Shown piece by piece: positions 28,246 to 36,465 of a stretch of 47,989 nt of DNA (position 1 is the first letter of the stretch; the number at the start of each line of letters is the position of its first letter). The DNA comes from Betaproteobacteria bacterium Ga0074130 (GTDB lineage Bacteria > Pseudomonadota > Gammaproteobacteria > Burkholderiales > Rhodocyclaceae). The DNA lies in NCBI GenBank assembly GCA_001464495.1, contig LNDZ01000027.1:1-47989 (forward strand). Reading direction: 5' to 3'. Both the position numbers and the translations under genes were made by a program. The notes under the pieces were generated by a model, which was given only the letters and a program-made list of their open reading frames with translations, was not told the DNA's origin and did not search any database.

Positions 28246-28908
28246 TTATAGAGGGCGCAGTAGGTTATCGACAGCGGCAACTACATGGCGGCGCAGTGCT
28301 TCTGGGCTGAAATCAGCATCGGGATGCAGGCTGCGACAATCGTCCAATGAAGCAAACGGCAGAAGCACCAGGCCCACCATGCTCATGAAAATCAAATGTG
28401 GTTGCAGGTTTGGATTAATCGTTCCCCGTGCCTGTGCCGCAGCAATGGCAGCCGTAAGCTGATTGACTTGTTCGGCTGGCACATGGGGCATCACGCGTTG
28501 GCAAAGTTCGCCTGAAGTGCTGCCTACGTCGCTCAGCCACATGGGTGCAAGCCAAGGTAGGCGTACCACGTGCTCTAGTAAGCAATCAGCCATGGCCTGA
28601 AGGATTGCGACCGGATCATCCATGTTCTCGGTATGCAATGGCGCATGCAGTGCATGGACAAATGGCACCAGCTTTTCATTGCAGACGGCATCTAGCAATT
28701 GCTCGCGATTGGCGAAGTGGTAATGCACCATGGCACTGGTGACGCCGACCTCACGCGCAATATGCGCGAGTGTCGTGGCTGCAACGCCCTGGCGGCTGAA
28801 TAAGGCTACCGCCGCATCGAGAAACTGTTCGCGAGTGGCTGTTTTGCGGGCACGGCCGGGACGGCCCGGTTTGTCATTGGGTGCGCGGGAAGTGGAGAGC
28901 GTAGTCAT
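28246..28908 (-). CDS. TetR-family repressor of the efflux operon
   Basis: 220 residues. A basic, disordered N-terminus (KPGRPGRARKTATRE) leads into a TetR helix-turn-helix (about 28-75), with GVAATTLAHIAREVGVTSAMVHYHFANRE as the recognition region (shown in parts: TLAHIAREVGV and AMVHYHFANRE). A ligand-binding helical domain follows. It is the first gene of the operon, so the repressor limits its own synthesis along with the pump. A perfect 14-bp palindrome lies between the -35 and -10 boxes just upstream. No ribosome binding site precedes the ATG, and the predicted transcript start is at the ATG itself. Confidence 0.92.
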   Translation of the reverse strand: MTTLSTSRAPNDKPGRPGRARKTATREQFLDAAVALFSRQGVAATTLAHIAREVGVTSAMVHYHFANREQLLDAVCNEKLVPFVHALHAPLHTENMDDPVAILQAMADCLLEHVVRLPWLAPMWLSDVGSTSGELCQRVMPHVPAEQVNQLTAAIAAAQARGTINPNLQPHLIFMSMVGLVLLPFASLDDCRSLHPDADFSPEALRRHVVAAVDNLLRPL

Positions 28909-28915
28909 GGGCTGG

Positions 28916-28944
28916 ATACTAACTAACTAATTAGTTAATTTCAA
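28916..28944 (-). promoter_or_regulatory. Promoter of the efflux operon with TetR operator in its spacer
   Basis: On the minus strand TTGAAA (28944-28939) and TAGTAT (28921-28916) are 17 bases apart. The spacer contains TAACTAATTAGTTA (28924-28937), a perfect 14-bp palindrome, the expected kind of site for a dimeric TetR repressor. Binding there would exclude RNA polymerase. The predicted start point falls at or next to the tetR ATG, so the message may be leaderless. Confidence 0.7.
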
Positions 28945-29008
28945 GCCATTGGAAATAAAAAGAATTATTGTCTGTAGTGCTTTGAGTTATGGCGAATGCT
29001 AGGGGTGT

Positions 29009-29386
29009 TTACATTTCCGGCCGCCGCCATAGCCAGCTGGCCACACAGACAAAAATCAATGGGATCAGCCAATAAAGCCAAGCCCCACTCGTGGGTAACG
29101 GAAGAAACTGCAAGGTCACACCACTCGCCAACATGGCGAGGGTGGCAAACCATTTGCCGCGCCGGCTGACAGCACCTTTGTCGCGCCATTGGCGGATATG
29201 AATACCAAAGTGCGGGTGGTCAAGTAACCACGCTTCCAGCCGTGGCCACCCTTTGCCTGCTGCCCACGCCGCAAGGAGGACAAACGGCACGGTCGGTAAG
29301 ATCGGCAGAAAGACGCCAATTAAGCCGAGCATCAGTGCGACGACTGCGAGGCAACGCCAGAGCAGCGTCTTAAGAGAGTTGACCAT
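29009..29386 (-). CDS. YbaN-family (DUF454) inner-membrane protein
   Basis: 125 residues with the DUF454 pattern: an N-terminal hydrophobic helix, G-x-I-G-V-F-L-P-I-L-P-T-x-P-F in the middle of it, an amphipathic central part (HPHFGIHIRQWRDKGAVSRRGK) and two closing membrane helices. Widespread in bacteria, function unsettled. It lies upstream of tetR in the same direction, with 100 bases between them that contain the tetR promoter. Confidence 0.85.
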   Translation of the reverse strand: MVNSLKTLLWRCLAVVALMLGLIGVFLPILPTVPFVLLAAWAAGKGWPRLEAWLLDHPHFGIHIRQWRDKGAVSRRGKWFATLAMLASGVTLQFLPLPTSGAWLYWLIPLIFVCVASWLWRRPEM

Positions 29387-29536
29387 GGTCGAGAAGTCGC
29401 GGCTATTCGGATGCTAAGCCTTAGTCATGAGCGAGGGTTGCGAAGTTCAGCAGGATTCGCCATTTTGCGGCGTGCGTAGACAATCGGTAGGGCAAGAGGC
29501 GTCACCTACGCATCGCGCTAAATGAAAAACGAGTGA

Positions 29537-30247
29537 TTACACGACGGTGGCGACATCACCCATAAAAAATTCAATCGCCATCTGCACGATGGGGGGATGG
29601 ATGATGTGTTTGCCATTGAACTCGACCAGCTGAACATCGTAGCCGGCCGCCTTAAGCTTAGCGGCGTGCTTGCGGGCGCTGGTATCGATGGGCAATTGTT
29701 CATCAACGAGACCGTGCGAGATAAACACCTTGGGTGTGCCTTCCTGCATGAACACCGACATGAAGCCACCTGAGAAGACGATGACATGGCTGACGATGTC
29801 GCCATTGGTAATGCCGGTCGACAAGGAATAGCTTCCACCATCAGAAAAGCCAGCAAACCCAAGATGCGTTGGGTCGAGCAGGTAGCGTGAAGCGACTTCA
29901 GCCAATGCGGCATCAAGGCGTTCGAGATCTGGACCGTTGCCACCGATGACGATATCCCAGGTCGGCATCATCGAGTGCGGCGCCATAAGCAGAAAGCCAC
30001 GTTGCTCTGCATGCTCCTCAAGGAAGGGCAGCACTTTCTCCGGGAAGCCGCCAGCGCCATGGAACATCACCAGCAGCGGTAGTGGCTTGCCGGCGACAAG
30101 CTTCTCCGGCGCCAGACTTTGCGGCACATACAACACGGTGTCGCGCTCGGCAGCAATGCCAAGGTGGTTACGACCGACGGGCAGAGGGGTTTTGCTGGGC
30201 GTCGTGTGCGTGAAAGACAGACGCCCCATGAGGGCTGATGGAAACAT
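29537..30247 (-). CDS. Alpha/beta-hydrolase, phospholipase/carboxylesterase type
   Basis: 236 residues. LLVMFHGAGG (59-67) forms the oxyanion-hole region, Ser135 in GFSDGGS is the nucleophile, Asp182 in HGLVDEQLP the acid, and His214 in NGKH the base, an order typical of the carboxylesterase/phospholipase (PF02230-like) family. There is no signal peptide, so it is cytoplasmic. I placed the start at the ATG at 30247; the open frame runs 112 codons further upstream, but that part is the shadow of ynfA. The ribosome binding site is weak. Substrate unknown. Confidence 0.8.
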   Translation of the reverse strand: MFPSALMGRLSFTHTTPSKTPLPVGRNHLGIAAERDTVLYVPQSLAPEKLVAGKPLPLLVMFHGAGGFPEKVLPFLEEHAEQRGFLLMAPHSMMPTWDIVIGGNGPDLERLDAALAEVASRYLLDPTHLGFAGFSDGGSYSLSTGITNGDIVSHVIVFSGGFMSVFMQEGTPKVFISHGLVDEQLPIDTSARKHAAKLKAAGYDVQLVEFNGKHIIHPPIVQMAIEFFMGDVATVV

Positions 30248-30327
30248 GGTCAGTTGTTCGTGATCGTGATTGAGTTTGTAAGAAGTGAGTGTCGATACGA
30301 AGGAGATCGATAACAGCGCTGCGCCGT

Positions 30328-30660
30328 TTAGCGTTGGCCCGGCGCAAACATGATGATCGCCATCCCACAGAGTGCAACAGCCGCACCAACATAATCCCAT
30401 TGTGTGGGGCGGAGGCCATCCACTGCCCACAGCCACGCCAGCGCGACCATGATGTACACGCCACCATACGCGGCATACACGCGACCAGCCGCTTGGGGGT
30501 GTAGGGTGAGCAGCCAGGCAAAGGCCGCGAGGCTCAGTGCCGCGGGCAGCAACAGCCATGCGCTGCCGCCTTTCTTGAGCCACAGCCAGGGTAGATAGCA
30601 GCCGACAATTTCTGCTACGGCGGTGAGGGCGAAGAGGCCGAAGGTTTTGAGCAGGAGCAT
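30328..30660 (-). CDS. ynfA: YnfA-family small inner-membrane protein (UPF0060)
   Basis: 110 residues with four membrane helices, matching Ynf[21 protein letters not shown] at the start, [17 protein letters not shown] in the middle and [19 protein letters not shown] at the end. YnfA is related to SMR-type exporters and has been linked to efflux of dyes. The ATG follows the stop of the cysteine-rich protein by one base (TGACATG), so the two are translationally coupled; there is no separate ribosome binding site. Confidence 0.92.
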   Translation of the reverse strand: MLLLKTFGLFALTAVAEIVGCYLPWLWLKKGGSAWLLLPAALSLAAFAWLLTLHPQAAGRVYAAYGGVYIMVALAWLWAVDGLRPTQWDYVGAAVALCGMAIIMFAPGQR

Positions 30661-30661
30661 G

Positions 30662-31009
30662 TCAGCGTTGCTTTGCGAGTTTAGCCTGCAGGCAGGCTTT
30701 GTGCTGCTTGCCTTGTTTGTCGCGACAGGCTTGCTCAGCTTTTTGTCGGGCAATGCAGCGTTTTGGATTGTCCGAACGGGCGCAGTCTGGAGCGACCAGA
30801 TAAGTGTCCATGCAGATGCGTTTGCCGTCGCCGCGCTTGTCATGGCAGGCCTTGCGTGCCTTGACGCGTGCTTCGCAGCGGGCCGGGTCGCGCGCCTTAC
30901 TGCAGTCGGCAATACGCGGTCCGCCGGGGATGGGCATGACATCGGCGTGCAGCGGCGCACAGCAGAGCAGGCTCAGGCTGGCGACGATAAAGCAATGACG
31001 ATAGGACAT
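30662..31009 (-). CDS. Secreted protein with duplicated four-cysteine unit
   Basis: 115 residues. A signal peptide (about 1-22, ending LHA) is followed by two copies of a unit with identical cysteine spacing, C-x8-C-x9-C-x10-C, the first from [12 protein letters not shown] and the second from [12 protein letters not shown]. The mature part is very rich in Lys and Arg. Eight evenly spaced cysteines in a periplasmic protein imply disulfides or metal binding. I recognise no family. The start ATG at 31009 has a strong GGAGGAAAC site; the longer open frame upstream is not supported. Its stop is one base from the ynfA start. Confidence 0.75.
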   Translation of the reverse strand: MSYRHCFIVASLSLLCCAPLHADVMPIPGGPRIADCSKARDPARCEARVKARKACHDKRGDGKRICMDTYLVAPDCARSDNPKRCIARQKAEQACRDKQGKQHKACLQAKLAKQR

Positions 31010-31055
31010 GCGGTTTCCTCCGGGAATGGGTGCTTGCGGCGGACGTACGGAAGGT

Positions 31056-32477
31056 CTAGGTGCCGGGTTGGACGGGTGCGCTGGCTTGCAGTTCCTGCAA
31101 ACGCTGGCGAGCCGCATCAATCTGCAGGCTGACGGTGCTGGCCATTTCTTCCAGCAAATCACGGCCCTGACGGCGGGCAAGGCGGGTGGCGACAAACAAT
31201 TCGTACAGGCGCGAGGCGAGCAGGCGGTCCAGCTCGGCCTGAATGCCAGCGAGGCGCGCCTTCATACGTAGCAGCTGGACTTCAAGCCCGCTCAATGCAT
31301 TCGGAGCGCCACTGACCGCGTCACTTTGCGGGCCTTCCTGCCAGAGATTGAGCACTTCGCGCAGGGCGTTCTCGTCTTCATTGCGATAGGCGCGCGTGGC
31401 TTCGCTCATCAACTGGGTGCGCCAGCTGCGGTCGTTGTCATCCGCGGCACGATCCGGGTGAATCTTCTGTGCAATTTGGCGGTACAGCTTCTTGAGGTCG
31501 CGCGAGGGGGTAAAGGGCTGCGCTTCTTGCTGGTGCTTTGCGTCCTTGGGGGCTTCTTCGAAGCGCTGTTGGTCTTGTTGTGAACGTTCGGCCTGCGCAT
31601 GGCTTTGTGCCGCGGCGTGCTGTAGGGCGCTGTCGTCGGGCTTTTCGGCAGCTACCAACTGAGCAATTTCTGCCTGCAGGGCATCCAGCTCCACCATGAG
31701 CTTGCCGACCACCGCGTGGTAACGCTGGCTGAAGTCGGCGATTTCGGCCTGTACTGTTGCGAGCTCAAGCTCCAGCCCGGCGATTTCGTGAGTCAGGACC
31801 TCCAGTTCGTAACGCTGCCGCGCTTCGGCACTGAAGGTAATCAGCTGACGGTGTTCGGTATTGCGCCCATAGGCCGAAAGACACAGTACCTGCGGGGCGG
31901 CGGCAAGCGCATCGCGCCATTCGCCGGGCATACGCTCTGGCGCAATCAGGATATTCACATCCGCCGGCACGTTGAATGCGATGGCTTGGCTAGCGGGCAG
32001 CAGGCGTGCCGGGAATAGATGGCCAATATCATCCGGCCAGTGCGCCTCGGTTTCGCTTTGGCCCCAGCTCAGGGCTGCTTGCCAAGTGCCCGCCAATTGC
32101 TCGATGCGGCGGCGCTGCGATTCCCACACCGGGTGGGCGTCCGCATGTCGGTTGAGGCGGCTCTTGAGCAGTGTTAGGGTGGCGCGCAGGGCGATGCGGG
32201 TGGCGAAATCGGCTTCCGGTAGAACCAAGCACAGCGGGCGCAGGTCAATATCTAGCGCGTTGGAGAGTTCGGGCAGGGTTTCGTCATCTGGCACCACGAT
32301 CTGCAGGGTTTTGCCCTCAGCCAGAAGCTGTGCGCAGACGGCGGCTGCCGCATCGATCCAGCGCGCCGGCAACGCCAGCTCGGCCGGCGCCATGCCAGCC
32401 GCTTGCCCGGCAAGTCGGGCAAGCCATTGCTGTGTCAGCAGGAGGTCGGCGCGGGTGGCGTCGTTGGGCGCATTCAT
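31056..32477 (-). CDS. J-domain (DnaJ-like) protein with large unknown N-terminal region
   Basis: 473 residues. A J domain lies at about 325-375, with the HPD motif near 338 in LYRQIAQKIHPDRAADD; this motif activates DnaK. The J domain is preceded by a coiled coil (about 215-290) and followed by another helical stretch. The first 200 residues look globular and match nothing I know. No Gly/Phe region, zinc fingers or membrane anchor, so it is not DnaJ, CbpA or DjlA. It is probably a dedicated co-chaperone. I chose ATG at 32477; ATG at 32498 is an alternative. It faces away from exbB. Confidence 0.75.
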   Translation of the reverse strand: MNAPNDATRADLLLTQQWLARLAGQAAGMAPAELALPARWIDAAAAVCAQLLAEGKTLQIVVPDDETLPELSNALDIDLRPLCLVLPEADFATRIALRATLTLLKSRLNRHADAHPVWESQRRRIEQLAGTWQAALSWGQSETEAHWPDDIGHLFPARLLPASQAIAFNVPADVNILIAPERMPGEWRDALAAAPQVLCLSAYGRNTEHRQLITFSAEARQRYELEVLTHEIAGLELELATVQAEIADFSQRYHAVVGKLMVELDALQAEIAQLVAAEKPDDSALQHAAAQSHAQAERSQQDQQRFEEAPKDAKHQQEAQPFTPSRDLKKLYRQIAQKIHPDRAADDNDRSWRTQLMSEATRAYRNEDENALREVLNLWQEGPQSDAVSGAPNALSGLEVQLLRMKARLAGIQAELDRLLASRLYELFVATRLARRQGRDLLEEMASTVSLQIDAARQRLQELQASAPVQPGT

Positions 32478-32667
32478 AAGCGTTCCATTGTAATCCATGC
32501 CGCCGGGGGCGCTTTTCTGCCTGTCCAGGCCCCATGAACAGGGCCTTCTCGTGCCTTGGCGGACGCTAAGCGCTAAGCGTGGGGACTTTTTTGCCCTTAT
32601 TTGGCTTGTCGAATCTTGCGCGTACAGGCTAAAGTGCGAGCTATCCAAACCTTTGGGGAGTGTGCCT

Positions 32668-33276
32668 GTGTTTTCGATCATTCAAGCGGCCGGCTGGCCA
32701 ATTTGGCCGCTGCTGCTGGCTTCCATCATTGCTGTTGCCTTGATCATCGAGCGTGCGACAGCGTTGCGCCGTTCCAAAATCACGCCTCCGGGCCTGCTGC
32801 AGAGCGTGGTGGCCGACTTCCGTCAAGGTAATGTGACGCCTGAAGCCCTGCTGCGACTGGAAGCCCATTCCATGCTTGGCCGCATTTTTGCTGCCGGCCT
32901 GTCGAATGTGAAAAGCTCGCGCGAAGTCATGAAGGAAGCGATTGAAGAAGCCGGTCGTGGCGTGGCTCACGAGCTGGAACGTTTCCTCACCACACTGGGT
33001 ACGATTGCTGCGGTCAGCCCACTGATGGGCCTGTTCGGTACGGTGGTCGGCATGATCGAAATTTTTGGATCGCCTACGGCAGGTGGTGGTAACGACCCAC
33101 AGATGCTGGCGCACGGTATCTCGATTGCCCTCTACAACACGGGGTTCGGTCTGGTCATCGCGATTCCGAGCATGGTGGCATATCGTCATTTCCGCGCACT
33201 GGTGGATAGCCTGATTATCGACATGGAGCTGCAGGCACTCAAGCTCGTCGAGCTGGCCCACGGCGAGCGCAAGTAA
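32668..33276 (+). CDS. exbB: MotA/TolQ/ExbB-family proton channel protein
   Basis: 202 residues with three membrane helices: about 4-22, then AVSPLMGLFGTVVGMIEIF and GISIALYNTGFGLVIAIPSMVAY, the conserved channel-forming pair. With ExbD it turns proton flow into work on a TonB-type protein or on lipid export. The start is most likely GTG at 32668, with GGGGAG about 10 bases upstream; no ATG is available near the N-terminus. It begins the block exbB-exbD-lpxK-Trm112-kdsB, the usual betaproteobacterial setting, which hints at a role near lipid A metabolism. No TonB gene is present here. Confidence 0.9.
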   Translation: MFSIIQAAGWPIWPLLLASIIAVALIIERATALRRSKITPPGLLQSVVADFRQGNVTPEALLRLEAHSMLGRIFAAGLSNVKSSREVMKEAIEEAGRGVAHELERFLTTLGTIAAVSPLMGLFGTVVGMIEIFGSPTAGGGNDPQMLAHGISIALYNTGFGLVIAIPSMVAYRHFRALVDSLIIDMELQALKLVELAHGERK

Positions 33277-33295
33277 GCGCGGACGGAGCGGAACC

Positions 33296-33712
33296 ATGAA
33301 CTTCCAACGCGGCCGTCATCGTGAAGAGCCCGAGATCAACTTCATTCCGCTGATCGACGTGCTGTTGGTGATCCTCATCTTTCTGATGGTCACCACGACC
33401 TATTCCAAGTTCTCCGGTCTGGAGATCAATCTGCCTACGGCCGACGGCAAACCGCCGACCGAGCAGCCGGGTGAAATCAGCGTGGCGGTTACCGCGAGTG
33501 GCGATGTGCTGGTCAACAAGACCTCGGCGGGGCGTGATGTGCAGTCGATCACGGCGGCTATGAAGCGCATTGCCGGCAATGGCGAGAAGGAACAGATCGT
33601 TGTGATCAGTGCCGATGCCAAGGCCACCCATCAAAGCGTGATTGATGTGATGCAGGCGGCCCAAGCGGCTGGCCTTTCGCAAATCTCTTTTGCCACACAA
33701 AACAGCAAATAA
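33296..33712 (+). CDS. exbD: ExbD/TolR-family protein
   Basis: 138 residues. A short cytoplasmic N-terminus, one membrane helix (about 18-35) with INFIPLIDVLLVILIFLMV, in which the Asp is the proton-carrying residue, and a periplasmic domain. Partner of the ExbB-like channel 19 bases upstream. The lpxK start lies inside its last codons, overlapping by 23 bases. Confidence 0.92.
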   Translation: MNFQRGRHREEPEINFIPLIDVLLVILIFLMVTTTYSKFSGLEINLPTADGKPPTEQPGEISVAVTASGDVLVNKTSAGRDVQSITAAMKRIAGNGEKEQIVVISADAKATHQSVIDVMQAAQAAGLSQISFATQNSK

Positions 33713-34724
33713 GCCTGCAGGCCAGACATCGGGGTTCCCCGGTTTCTGGCTGCAGCACACTCTGGTGGCCTGCCTGCTGTGGCCGCTCTCCCTAGTTTTT
33801 TCGGTACTAGCGCGATGGCGCCGTGCGCGTATTACGCCCCAGCGCTTGGCGGTGCCTGTAGTCGTCGTGGGCGGCATTACCGTGGGTGGCGCCGGCAAGA
33901 CACCATTGACCTTGTGGCTGGTTGAGGCCCTGCGCCGGCAAGGCTTCCAACCCGGCATCATCAGCCGTGGCTATGGTGGCGTTGTCTCAGGCGTGCACGG
34001 GGTGGAGCCTGACGATGCTCCCAAGGTTGTTGGCGATGAGCCCTTGCTGCTGCGCCAGCGCGCTGACTGCCCTGTGTTTGTGGGCGTGGACCGTGTTGCC
34101 GCTGGGCAGGCCTTAATGACCGCTCACCCGGAGGTGAATCTGATCCTCTGTGATGATGGCTTGCAGCATTACCGGCTGGCGCGTGACCTAGAAATCGTGG
34201 TGCTTGACCGGCGTGGGCTGGGGAATGGCTGGCAGTTGCCGGCGGGCCCCCTGCGCGAGCCTGCCACACGCTTGCAGGAGATTGATGCGCTGGTTTTGAA
34301 TGACGCAGTATTGCCTGCACCAACCTCGGCTGCTGTCTTTCAGATGCGCTTGCAGGGAGAGACGTTTCGGCATCTGCATGATGCCGAGCGCACCATCAGT
34401 GCAGCAGCGTTGGCTGGGCAAGCCCTGCATGCCGTGGCGGGCATTGGCTCACCGCAGCGTTTCTTCGACCAACTCAGCAGTCTGGGCCTGCAGTTCGAGA
34501 CACATGCCTTTCCTGATCACCATGCCTATGCGCAGTCGGATGTGGATTTTCCCGAGGCGGTGATTCTGACCACGGAGAAGGATGCGGTAAAATTACGCGT
34601 TTTCCTGCCACCTGAGGCACCTGTCTGGGTGCTGCCAGTGACGGCGACCTTGAGCCCATCGGCATCGGGTGTCGGGCTGGATCAACTGATTGTGGAGAAG
34701 CTGAATGGACGCGCGCCTGCTTGA
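33690..34724 (+). CDS. lpxK: Tetraacyldisaccharide 4'-kinase
   Basis: 344 residues. It phosphorylates the 4' position of the lipid A precursor at the inner face of the inner membrane. The N-terminal membrane helix (about 20-40, [19 protein letters not shown]) precedes a P-loop [12 protein letters not shown] (61-72), and ISRGYGG and [20 protein letters not shown] are family hallmarks. No ATG or GTG exists upstream of the helix; the TTG at 33690, inside exbD, is the only usual start, with no visible ribosome binding site, so translation probably depends on exbD. The 3' end overlaps the Trm112 gene by 20 bases. Confidence 0.92.
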   Translation: MPHKTANKPAGQTSGFPGFWLQHTLVACLLWPLSLVFSVLARWRRARITPQRLAVPVVVVGGITVGGAGKTPLTLWLVEALRRQGFQPGIISRGYGGVVSGVHGVEPDDAPKVVGDEPLLLRQRADCPVFVGVDRVAAGQALMTAHPEVNLILCDDGLQHYRLARDLEIVVLDRRGLGNGWQLPAGPLREPATRLQEIDALVLNDAVLPAPTSAAVFQMRLQGETFRHLHDAERTISAAALAGQALHAVAGIGSPQRFFDQLSSLGLQFETHAFPDHHAYAQSDVDFPEAVILTTEKDAVKLRVFLPPEAPVWVLPVTATLSPSASGVGLDQLIVEKLNGRAPA

Positions 34725-34890
34725 GATTTTGGTTTGCCCAGTATGCAAGGGCCCCCTGCAGCATCACAAGGCGCAGAGCGAGCTGGTGTGTCGCCCCTGT
34801 CGTTTGGCCTATGCCATCAAGGACGACATTCCGGTCATGCTTGAATCCGAGGCGCGTCAGCTTGACGCGGCTGAAGCGGAACAAGCCTGA
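34705..34890 (+). CDS. Trm112/UPF0434-family small zinc protein
   Basis: 61 residues. [14 protein letters not shown] and the closing [15 protein letters not shown] are typical. Cys11, Cys14, Cys29 and Cys32 form two CxxC pairs; in several proteobacterial relatives, such as E. coli YcaR, the last cysteine is lost. In other organisms Trm112 proteins activate methyltransferases; the bacterial role is less clear. It overlaps lpxK by 20 bases and lies 8 bases before kdsB. Confidence 0.88.
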   Translation: MDARLLEILVCPVCKGPLQHHKAQSELVCRPCRLAYAIKDDIPVMLESEARQLDAAEAEQA

Positions 34891-34898
34891 GCTCTCCC

Positions 34899-35654
34899 AT
34901 GACCGCGTTTAGAGTCGTCATTCCGGCGCGCTTTGCCTCGACCCGCTTGCCCGGCAAGCCGCTGGCTGATATTGGCGGTAAGCCGATGATTGTGCGGGTG
35001 GCCGAAGCAGCGAAGCAATCGGGTGCCAGCGAAATTATTGTTGCTTGTGACCAGCAGGATATTCGCGCTGCCGTGATGCAACATGGTTTTACCGTCGTCA
35101 TGACCAAAGCGGATCACCCCAGCGGCACTGACCGCATTGCCGAGGTGGTGGAACACATGGGGTGGGCTGACGATGACATCGTCGTTAATGTGCAGGGCGA
35201 TGAACCTCTGATTCCGCCCGCCCTGATAGATTCCGTTGCCGGCGCATTGGCACGCGATTCGGGCGCTTCAATTGCCACGGCCAGCCATGCCATTCATGAT
35301 GCGGCCGATGCCTTTAACCCGAATGTGGTGAAGGTGGTGACTGATCGCAATGGACGCGCGTTGTATTTTTCGCGTGCGCCGATTCCTTGGCATCGCGATG
35401 GCTTTGCCGAGTCGCGCGAGACCTTGCCGGCAGATTTGAATCTACAACGGCATATTGGCATTTATGCCTACCGCGTGAGTTTTCTGCGCCGCTACGGCAG
35501 TTTGTTGCCGTCTTCGCTGGAGCGCTGGGAATCGCTGGAACAGTTGCGCGCCCTCTGGCATGGCGATGCGATTGTGGTGGTGCAGACCGATAGTGCGCCG
35601 CCCGCTGGTGTTGATACGCCGGAAGACTTGGCTCGGGTACGCAAGCATTTTTGA
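34899..35654 (+). CDS. kdsB: CMP-KDO synthetase
   Basis: 251 residues. It activates KDO with CTP for transfer to lipid A. The nucleotide-binding start [17 protein letters not shown], the metal-site [12 protein letters not shown] and the catalytic [12 protein letters not shown] are all intact. It belongs to the exbB-exbD-lpxK-Trm112 run and ends 53 bases before adk, with a hairpin in that gap. Confidence 0.95.
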   Translation: MTAFRVVIPARFASTRLPGKPLADIGGKPMIVRVAEAAKQSGASEIIVACDQQDIRAAVMQHGFTVVMTKADHPSGTDRIAEVVEHMGWADDDIVVNVQGDEPLIPPALIDSVAGALARDSGASIATASHAIHDAADAFNPNVVKVVTDRNGRALYFSRAPIPWHRDGFAESRETLPADLNLQRHIGIYAYRVSFLRRYGSLLPSSLERWESLEQLRALWHGDAIVVVQTDSAPPAGVDTPEDLARVRKHF

Positions 35655-35656
35655 CC

Positions 35657-35679
35657 ACGGTACGTTTTGCGCGTACCGT
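35657..35679 (+). other. Perfect 8-bp hairpin between kdsB and adk
   Basis: ACGGTACG and CGTACCGT pair around a 7-base loop three bases after the kdsB stop. There is no T-run, so it is not a standard terminator; it may tune how much transcript reaches adk or protect the upstream message. Confidence 0.45.
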
Positions 35680-35695
35680 CCTGAATACGTTTTAG

Positions 35696-36361
<666 letters not shown>

Positions 36362-36379
36362 GTTTTACCAAGTTTAACC

Positions 36380-36405
36380 AAAGGGGCTGCGGCCCCTTTG
36401 TTTTG
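36380..36405 (+). terminator. Intrinsic terminator after adk
   Basis: AAAGGGGC pairs with GCCCCTTT around TGCG, followed by GTTTTG. Confidence 0.88.
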
Positions 36406-36465
36406 TAATATCCCCGGAACTTGGGGGTGCAAAAGTACGGAATTCGAAAAACCGAGAGAACATAT

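Noticed and set aside
30247..30583. N-terminal extension of the esterase by 112 codons
   Set aside because: This part overlaps ynfA in another frame, is Cys/Trp/His-rich and unlike the hydrolase family; the ATG at 30247 fits the family start.
32606..32635. Promoter TTGTCG-18-TAAAGT before exbB
   Set aside because: Both boxes are weak and the spacer is 18; too uncertain to list as a feature.
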